Shown here piece after piece: positions 58,205 to 64,000 of a DNA stretch of 64,000 bases. Position numbers and translations under genes: made by a program. The stretch comes from Brevibacterium sp. UCMA 11754. GTDB lineage: Bacteria; Actinomycetota; Actinomycetes; Actinomycetales; Brevibacteriaceae. Where the stretch lies: contig NZ_JACBOT010000021.1 in the NCBI RefSeq assembly GCF_021532275.1, forward strand, positions 124,001-188,000, read 5' to 3'. Each line of letters opens with the position of its first letter. The first letter of the stretch is position 1. The notes beneath the pieces were generated by a model, which was given only the letters and a program-made list of their open reading frames with translations, was not told where the DNA came from and did not search any database.

Positions 58205-59488
58205 ATGACGAGCCCCGAACACAGCGCCCCACGTGATCGCATCCACTGCGAACGCCTCGATGCCGAGGATCCCCTGCGCGAACTCAAGGACGAGTTCGTC
58301 CTTCCCTCCGACACGATCTACCTCGACGGGAACTCACTCGGCGCACGGACGAAGGGTGCGGCCGAGCGCGCTCAGGAGGTCATCGCCGACGAATGGGGCA
58401 CCGGGCTCATCCGCTCCTGGAACACCGCCGGGTGGTTCGATCTGCCGGCGACGCTGGGCGAGAAGGTTGCGGGCATCATCGGCGGAGGGACCGGCAGCAC
58501 CGTCGTCACGGACACCACCTCGATCAACCTGTTCAAAGCCGCCTCGGCCGCACTGAAGATGCAGGCCGCAGATGCGCCCGAACGTCGGGTCATCCTCACT
58601 CAGCGGGAGAACTTCCCCACCGACATCTACATGCTGCAGGGCCTGGCCGAGCAGCTGGATGCCGGATACGAGGTGCGTCTCGTCGAGGACGCCGAGGTGA
58701 CCGCTGGGTTCCCGAACACGATGACCGACGAGGTGGCCCTCGTCGTCCTCACCCACGTGAACTACCGCACCGGCCGGCTCTTCGACATGGCCACAACCAA
58801 CTCGGCGGTCCATGACGGCGGCGCCATGGTGATCTGGGACCTGTGCCATTCGGCGGGCGCCCTGGAGATCGACCTGGCCGGATCGGGCGCGGACATGGCC
58901 ATCGGGTGCACCTACAAGTTCCTCAACGGCGGGCCGGGCTCTCCCGCTTTCATCTGGGTCTCCGAGGCACTGCAGAACCGCTTCACGCAGCCGCTCTCGG
59001 GCTGGTGGGGGCATGCGAGGCCCTTCGAGATGTCGCCGGACTATGCTCCGGCCGAAGGTATCCGCCGGTATCTGACCGGCACGCAGGGCGTCATCTCACT
59101 GGCGGTGGCAGAGCTGGGCCTCGACATCGCCAACAAGGTCGATATGGCCGCATTGCGGCAGAAGTCCCTGCAGCTGTCCGACCTCTTCATCGAACTCGTC
59201 GAATCTCGCCTGGCCGATCACCCGGTCGAGCTCGTCACCCCACGCGAGCACGACCATCGGGGCTCACAGGTCTCGATCACCCACCCCGAGGGCTTCGCAA
59301 TCATGAGTGCGCTCATCGAGCGCGGAATCATCGGCGACTACCGGGAGCCGGAAGTCCTGCGGTTCGGACTGACTCCGCTCTACCTCGGCTTCACCGACGT
59401 CTGGGACACAGTCGAGGCCCTGCGCGACATCCTCGACAACCGGATCTGGGACGCCCCTGCGCACAAGGTCCGCGGCGCCGTCACCTGA
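58205..59488 (+). CDS. kynU: Kynureninase
   Basis: A 427-residue fold-type I PLP enzyme that cleaves L-kynurenine to anthranilate and alanine, a step of tryptophan breakdown. IYLDGNSLGA near the start, HVNYRTGRLFD, DLCHSAGALEIDL and the PLP lysine segment CTYKFLNGGPGSPAF are diagnostic, as is GWWGHARPFEM. The ATG at 58205 fits the family N-terminus. No tryptophan dioxygenase or kynurenine formamidase gene is in the window, so the rest of the pathway is elsewhere or missing. Confidence 0.95.
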   Translation: MTSPEHSAPRDRIHCERLDAEDPLRELKDEFVLPSDTIYLDGNSLGARTKGAAERAQEVIADEWGTGLIRSWNTAGWFDLPATLGEKVAGIIGGGTGSTVVTDTTSINLFKAASAALKMQAADAPERRVILTQRENFPTDIYMLQGLAEQLDAGYEVRLVEDAEVTAGFPNTMTDEVALVVLTHVNYRTGRLFDMATTNSAVHDGGAMVIWDLCHSAGALEIDLAGSGADMAIGCTYKFLNGGPGSPAFIWVSEALQNRFTQPLSGWWGHARPFEMSPDYAPAEGIRRYLTGTQGVISLAVAELGLDIANKVDMAALRQKSLQLSDLFIELVESRLADHPVELVTPREHDHRGSQVSITHPEGFAIMSALIERGIIGDYREPEVLRFGLTPLYLGFTDVWDTVEALRDILDNRIWDAPAHKVRGAVT

Positions 59489-59546
59489 GGCTCGGAGCTC
59501 GGTCCGCCCCGCTCCTCCCCTGAACTTCGGCCTGATACAAGCGCGG

Positions 59547-60848
59547 TCAGCCGACCGGGCGCCCGCGTCCGGCCACCGCATATGCGCCGATTCCCACTGC
59601 ACCGATCGCCAGGACCGCGCCGCCGATCGTCACGGCCTGCGGGATCGTCGCAATCGTGCCGAGCACGCCGACGGTCACACCGGAGAACGTCTGCATTCCG
59701 GGCCCGAACATCGAATAGGAGCCGATGACGCGTCCGCGGATCTCGGGCGGCGCCTCGAGTTGGATGATGGCCATCTCGGTCGACTCGGCGGTGATCTTAC
59801 AGACCCCCGCAAGCACGAGGACGGTCAGCGCCAGCCACAGGTGCGAGGTCAGCGCGAAGACGATCGAGCTGGCACCGAGTCCAGCTGCGGCGACCGCTGC
59901 CGCCGCCGGGGTCGGTCGCACCCAACCCGTCGCCTCGAGGAAGAAGCCGCCGAGCACACCTCCGGCGCCGAGCGCGAAGAGCAGCAGCCCGTACGTGAAG
60001 TCACTGTCTCCGCCGGGGCCTGTCAGGAGGCCGCCGAAGACCGGCATCGCCGTCTGCAGCACGGCGCCGATCGTGATCGAGGCCAGTGCGGCCAGCAGCA
60101 GCATGCCGATGATCGAGCGGTTGTGTCGAACGTCGATGAGCACTCGCAGGGACTGCACCAGAGTCGTACGCGTCTTGTTCGGACTCCCGCTCCTGATGTG
60201 CCCGGTGAAGGGTGTGCGCATGAGGAAGATCGTCAGCGGCAGGTAGAAGATGATGTTGATGAAGATGCCCCAGGTCGGTCCGAACGACAGCAGGAGCGCC
60301 GAGCCGACGACGGGTCCGAACAGGATTCCGAGACTGCGGAAGGTCGCATTCATCCGCACGGCGCTCGGCAGCTCCCTGCGGTCGACGAAGTCATGCAGCA
60401 TCATCTGCTCGGCCGGTCCCCACAGGCATCCGGCGAGGCCGTGGATGACGAGCAGCACGCACGCCTGCCACAGCTGGAGCGAATCGGTGAGAAAGAGGAT
60501 GCCCCAACACAGGGACACGACCATGAACATGACCTGTCCGATCTGGATCAGGCGCCGGCAGTCGAATCGTTCGGCCAGGGATCCTGCGTAGACCGAGAGC
60601 AGGAGGAACGGCAGCCAATGGCTGATGAGCTGGAACCCCACGAGCGCCGGGGACTCGAACTTCTGCCACAGCACCCAGTACGTGATGACGTGCTCGATGT
60701 TGTCGCCCATCATCGCCAGACCCGTTCCCACCAGGTACGGAGCCGTCGCCCAGCTGCGCAGCACGCCGAAGCGGCGGGGACTAGGGGTGTTCTCGGCCGA
60801 ACCGTCTCGTGTCTCGTTCACCCGCCCATTCTGGCACCACGTACACAT
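59547..60848 (-). CDS. MFS transporter, MFS_3/enterobactin-exporter-like
   Basis: A 433-residue, 12-helix facilitator. HWLPFLLLSVYAGSLAERFDCRRLIQIGQ is the 2-3 loop region, and ALVGFQLISHWLPF before it fits the MFS_3 exporter type. The ATG at 60848 has GGAAGG at a normal distance; a GTG nine codons in is also possible. Likely an exporter, substrate not known. It is convergent with kynU and divergent from the isochorismatase gene. Confidence 0.82.
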   Translation of the reverse strand: MCTWCQNGRVNETRDGSAENTPSPRRFGVLRSWATAPYLVGTGLAMMGDNIEHVITYWVLWQKFESPALVGFQLISHWLPFLLLSVYAGSLAERFDCRRLIQIGQVMFMVVSLCWGILFLTDSLQLWQACVLLVIHGLAGCLWGPAEQMMLHDFVDRRELPSAVRMNATFRSLGILFGPVVGSALLLSFGPTWGIFINIIFYLPLTIFLMRTPFTGHIRSGSPNKTRTTLVQSLRVLIDVRHNRSIIGMLLLAALASITIGAVLQTAMPVFGGLLTGPGGDSDFTYGLLLFALGAGGVLGGFFLEATGWVRPTPAAAAVAAAGLGASSIVFALTSHLWLALTVLVLAGVCKITAESTEMAIIQLEAPPEIRGRVIGSYSMFGPGMQTFSGVTVGVLGTIATIPQAVTIGGAVLAIGAVGIGAYAVAGRGRPVG

Positions 60849-60960
60849 GCGCCCCTTCCGCTTCCGTACCGTGGAACACGATTCCTATCCGCCGAGGCGG
60901 CTCTGCCCTTGATCGGGCATGTCCCCTTGGAGGAGAATCGAGATGATCGAGGAGGATCAC

Positions 60961-61545
60961 ATGTCCACAGCCACCGCTGCCGGAGACACATCGCTCGCAT
61001 CCAATCGTCCGAGGACCGCGCTCATCGTCGTCGATGTCCAAAACGGCGTCTTCGCCGAGAACTGGCATGCCGACGAGGTGATCGGAACGATCTCCGATCT
61101 CGTTCAGCGCGCCCGCGACACCGAGGCCGAAGTCATCTGGGTCAGACACTCTTCACGGGAACTGCCACCGGATTCGCCGCAATGGCAGATCGTCGACGCG
61201 CTCACGCCTGCCGAGGGCGAAGCGATCGTCGAGAAGACCCATGGCAACACCTTCGAGGACACGGACTTCGAAGAGGTCCTGGCGGCCAAGGACATCGGGC
61301 ACCTCGTCGTCACAGGTGCGCAGTCCGACGCCTGCATCCGGTCGACGATCCACGGCGGATTCGCCCGCGGATACGACGTCACTTTGGTCTCTGACGCCCA
61401 CACGACCGAGGACCTCATTGACTGGGGTGCCCCGCCGCCAGACATGGTCGTCTCCCACACGAATCTCTACTGGGGCTTCGAATCGGGCCCCGGACGCAGT
61501 GCCCGAGTGCAGGGATCAGCAGAGGTCGACTTCACTGCGCCGTAA
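60961..61545 (+). CDS. Isochorismatase-family cysteine hydrolase
   Basis: A 194-residue hydrolase of the isochorismatase/nicotinamidase fold. TALIVVDVQNGVF has the catalytic Asp, VTGAQSDACIRSTIHGG the catalytic Cys, and the Lys is likely in EKTHGNTFEDTDF. The ATG at 60961 follows GAGGAGGAT; a longer frame from 60919 has no good site. Such enzymes act on C-N bonds in amides such as nicotinamide or on isochorismate; this one cannot be placed. It is followed by an OsmC gene. Confidence 0.85.
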   Translation: MSTATAAGDTSLASNRPRTALIVVDVQNGVFAENWHADEVIGTISDLVQRARDTEAEVIWVRHSSRELPPDSPQWQIVDALTPAEGEAIVEKTHGNTFEDTDFEEVLAAKDIGHLVVTGAQSDACIRSTIHGGFARGYDVTLVSDAHTTEDLIDWGAPPPDMVVSHTNLYWGFESGPGRSARVQGSAEVDFTAP

Positions 61546-61604
61546 CTTCGTCGAGGCCGGGCAGCCGGTGCACGATCCGCGCGGTTTCCTGACATCATGG
61601 GTTC

Positions 61605-62027
61605 ATGAGTGAAGACACCCGCAGCATCGAACTGACCAGACTCGCCGAGAACCACTACCGGGCCACCGCACCGAGTGGGGCGAGCATAGAATTCGGCCGA
61701 GGTGAGGGCCTGATGACACCCGTGGAGCTGCTGCTCGCGGCCGTCGCCGGATGTTCGTCCATCGATGTCGACACTGTGACCAGCAGGCACACGGAGCCGA
61801 CGCGCTTCGACGTCTCGGCCGCGGCCGACAAGATCGACGAGGACGGTGCCTCCCGAGTGGACAACGTCCACCTCGACTTCGACCTCGCCTTTCCCGACGA
61901 CGAGGAGGGTCGCAAGGCCGACTCGCGCATCGAGAGGCTCGTCGGCCTCTCCCATGACAAGTACTGCACGGTCTCCCGCACGGTCGAGCACCCGACTAAC
62001 GTCGACTTCAGCATCCGCCGCGACTGA
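61605..62027 (+). CDS. OsmC-family protein (second copy)
   Basis: A 140-residue OsmC/Ohr-like protein with Cys in AAVAGCSSIDVD near 50 and a second Cys in HDKYCTVSRT near 121. These positions fit the peroxidatic and resolving Cys of the family. It follows the isochorismatase-like gene by 59 bp on the same strand. The other OsmC (55210-55785) is longer and different in sequence. Function is probably organic hydroperoxide reduction. Confidence 0.85.
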   Translation: MSEDTRSIELTRLAENHYRATAPSGASIEFGRGEGLMTPVELLLAAVAGCSSIDVDTVTSRHTEPTRFDVSAAADKIDEDGASRVDNVHLDFDLAFPDDEEGRKADSRIERLVGLSHDKYCTVSRTVEHPTNVDFSIRRD

Positions 62028-62077
62028 CCACCGGCGTCAGCGCCGGGTGACACAAACGGCACGGATGATCTCGAACA

Positions 62078-63163
62078 TCAGTTCTGCGACAGGATCGTTG
62101 AGGCGATCGCCTCGCCAAGTGATGAAGTCGATCCCCGACCTCCCAGATCGGGAGTGAGAATGCTCGCGTCCCCACTGTTCAGCACCGATTCGATTCCCTC
62201 GAGGACGTCCGCGCTTGCCTCGGTTTCGCCGAAGTGGTCGAGCATCATCGCGCCCGACCAGATCTGACCGATCGGGTTGGCGATGCCCTGACCCGCAATA
62301 TCCGGAGCCGAGCCGTGCACCGGTTCGAACAGACTCGGGAAGGTTCCTTCAGGGTTGATGTTCGCGCTCGGCGCGACCCCGATGGTTCCTGTGCAGGCCG
62401 GTCCCAGATCAGAGAGGATGTCGCCGAAGAGGTTGCTCGCGACGACGACGTCGAAATGATTCGGTTTGAGGACGAAGTTGGCGGTAAGGATGTCGATGTG
62501 GAACTGATCTTGCTTCACCTCGGGGTAATTCTTAGCCATGATCTTCACACGCTCGTCCCAGTAGGGCATTGTGATGGAGATTCCGTTGCTCTTCGTCGCC
62601 GAGGTGAGGTGTTGATTCGGACGGGAATCGGCCAGATCGAAAGCGAACTTGAGCACCCTGTCGACTCCTGTCCGAGTCATCACGGTCTCCTGAACAACGA
62701 TTTCCCGGTCGGTGCCCTCGAACATCTTTCCGCCGATCGACGAGTACTCGCCCTCAGTGTTCTCCCGCACCACGTAGAAGTCGACGTCACCTGGGCCGTA
62801 GCCGACCAGCGGGCTCTTCACACCGGGCAGCAGGCGGCACGGCCTGAGGTTTATGTACTGGTCGAAAGACCTCCTGAACTGCAGCAGGCTGCCCCATAGA
62901 GAGATGTGGTCGGGCACGACGTTCGGCCAACCGACGGCCCCGAAGAAGATCGCGTCGAAGCCGCGCAGACTGTCGAACCAATTCTCGGGCAGCATCGTTC
63001 CATGAGCCTGGTAGTAGTCGGCACTCGCGAAGTCGAAATCGACGAATTCGAGATCGATACCGTGTTTCTGTGAGACTGCCTGCAACACCCGACGCCCCTC
63101 GGGAACCACTTCCTGCCCGATCCCGTCGCCGGGGATGACTGCGATCGCCTTCTGTAAGCTCAT
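62078..63163 (-). CDS. Tartrate/D-malate-type dehydrogenase (isocitrate/isopropylmalate family)
   Basis: A 361-residue beta-decarboxylating dehydrogenase. KAIAVIPGDGIGQEVVPEG opens the NAD fold, NLRPCRLLPGVKSPL, the VVRENTEGEYSS segment, and the Asp pair in VVASNLFGDILSDLG bind substrate and metal. GAVGWPNVVPDHISLWG and the overall pattern favour tartrate dehydrogenase/decarboxylase or D-malate dehydrogenase over LeuB. The ATG at 63163 overlaps the stop of the ABC ATPase gene (ATGA), fixing the start. Confidence 0.88.
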   Translation of the reverse strand: MSLQKAIAVIPGDGIGQEVVPEGRRVLQAVSQKHGIDLEFVDFDFASADYYQAHGTMLPENWFDSLRGFDAIFFGAVGWPNVVPDHISLWGSLLQFRRSFDQYINLRPCRLLPGVKSPLVGYGPGDVDFYVVRENTEGEYSSIGGKMFEGTDREIVVQETVMTRTGVDRVLKFAFDLADSRPNQHLTSATKSNGISITMPYWDERVKIMAKNYPEVKQDQFHIDILTANFVLKPNHFDVVVASNLFGDILSDLGPACTGTIGVAPSANINPEGTFPSLFEPVHGSAPDIAGQGIANPIGQIWSGAMMLDHFGETEASADVLEGIESVLNSGDASILTPDLGGRGSTSSLGEAIASTILSQN

Positions 63164-64000
63164 TGAGCACCTGCTTCCGTTCTCTGACTGTCCGTGGGAT
63201 TGGTTGGGCTCTGAGTCTCCGATTCGGGATGATGACAGGCCGCTCGAGTCCCGTCTGCCATCGTACGCAGTAGCGGAATCTCGGTGGCACAGCGTTCGGT
63301 GGCCTTCCAGCACCGGGTTCGGAACCGGCACCCGCTCGGAGGGTTCAGAGGGCTGGGCACATCACCGCTGAGGGTGATCCGCTCTCTGCTCCGCTCGACG
63401 ATCGGATCGGGGATCGGGACTGCAGACAGCAGCGCCTTGGTATACGGATGCTCGGGTGCTGCGAACAGCCTGCCCGTCGGCGCGGTCTCGACGATCCTAC
63501 CGAGATACATCACGGCCACCTCGTCGCTTAGGTATCTCACGACGGAGAGGTCGTGGGCGATGAACACGTAGGTGAGTCCGAGCAGGTCTTGGAGTTCCTT
63601 GAGCTGGTTGAGGACGCCAGCCTGCACACTGACGTCGAGAGCGCTGACCGGTTCATCGAGCACGATCACCTCGGGTTCGACGGCGAGCGCTCGGGCGATG
63701 CCGATGCGCTGCCTCTGACCACCGGAGAATTCGTGCGGGTAACGCTGGACGAACTCGGGACGTAGGCCCACCATCTCCATAAGTTCCTGCGCCCGTTCCG
63801 AGCGTCGACCCGTCGACAACCCGTGGATCTCGAGGGCTTCGATGATGGCGCTGCCGATCGTCAGTCGCGGGTTGAGGGAGGCATAGGGGTCCTGGAACAC
63901 CATCTGTACGCGTCGCCGCAGCGAGCGCAGGTCTTGACCGGAAGCCGATTCGACGGATCGGCCGTCCAAGCGGATGCTGCCGCTGTCGATGTCGTGGAGC
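63160..64000 (-). CDS. Oligopeptide-type ABC transporter ATP-binding protein (5' end cut by the window)
   Basis: Only the last 280 residues are seen; the start and Walker A lie past the right edge. Q-loop MVFQDPYASLNPR, signature FSGGQRQRIGIARAL, Walker B VIVLDEPVSALD, the H-loop VFIAHDLSVV, and a C-terminal oligo_HPY domain with CRFRTRC are all intact. This is the OppF/DppF class that drives uptake of peptides or other small solutes. Its TGA overlaps the ATG of the tartrate-type dehydrogenase, so uptake and catabolism may be linked; the substrate may not be a peptide. Confidence 0.92.
   Translation of the reverse strand, partial: LHDIDSGSIRLDGRSVESASGQDLRSLRRRVQMVFQDPYASLNPRLTIGSAIIEALEIHGLSTGRRSERAQELMEMVGLRPEFVQRYPHEFSGGQRQRIGIARALAVEPEVIVLDEPVSALDVSVQAGVLNQLKELQDLLGLTYVFIAHDLSVVRYLSDEVAVMYLGRIVETAPTGRLFAAPEHPYTKALLSAVPIPDPIVERSRERITLSGDVPSPLNPPSGCRFRTRCWKATERCATEIPLLRTMADGTRAACHHPESETQSPTNPTDSQRTEAGAQ

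Overview
The window comes from a high-GC actinobacterium. The long 23S rRNA, the zinc-free ribosomal protein cluster, the E. coli-type PurB beside branched-chain keto-acid dehydrogenase genes, WXG100-like genes and GH15/OtsB genes fit the Micrococcales. Brevibacterium is my best guess, but that is inference from gene style, not from a search. The window is ordinary chromosome: almost every gene is intact, spacing is tight, and there is no prophage, insertion sequence, CRISPR array or tRNA that I can see.

Layout. 1-4.3 kb: the 5' part of a 3-hydroxybutyrate dehydrogenase gene behind an MHS-type transporter, then a CopD-CtaG fusion. 4.3-5.4 kb: HU plus zinc-free S14, L33 and L28. 6-7 kb: a membrane-anchored protein of unknown function. 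7.2-10.8 kb: a three-gene branched-chain keto-acid dehydrogenase operon (E1 alpha, E1 beta, E2). 11.2-13.7 kb: a three-gene operon with overlapping stop/start codons encoding a WXG100-like protein, an unknown protein and a large alpha/beta hydrolase. 14-22 kb: purB, a hydrolase with an operator-like palindrome, a second MHS transporter, a sugar-lactone oxidase/PLP-enzyme pair and a succinate-semialdehyde-type dehydrogenase. 22-28.6 kb: a penicillin-binding protein and a CitA/CitB-like two-component pair split by a thiolase gene. 28.7-33.4 kb: a MOSC/reductase/ferredoxin fusion and the csoR-copZ-copA copper-export operon. 33.5-46.4 kb: an acyl-CoA ligase, a lipoprotein/response-regulator/kinase operon, a MaoC protein, a trehalose-phosphatase/GH15 fusion, DUF308 and ArsR-like proteins, a class-C beta-lactamase-fold hydrolase and a Rieske protein. 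46.8-52.1 kb: a complete rRNA operon on the minus strand. 52.8-64 kb: recQ, VOC and OsmC proteins, an SLC13 permease, a divergent Lrp regulator/kynureninase pair, an MFS exporter, an isochorismatase-like hydrolase, a second OsmC, a tartrate/D-malate-type dehydrogenase and the 3' part of an oligopeptide-type ABC ATPase gene.

Working together. The copper genes form a self-regulated export unit with the CsoR box inside the promoter spacer. The bkd operon, thiolase, acyl-CoA ligase, MaoC hydratase and hydroxybutyrate dehydrogenase point to active short- and branched-chain acid metabolism. The lipoprotein-regulator-kinase set resembles the cse layout of Streptomyces. Two -10 elements are placed so that transcription would start at the start codon, suggesting leaderless mRNAs.

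The most unusual signal is not a gene. The 10-mer GCCGAGGYGG occurs 26 times by my hand count, where base composition predicts about one or two. It lies in both strands, in different reading frames and in intergenic DNA, and seven copies extend to CCCCGCCGAGGYGG.
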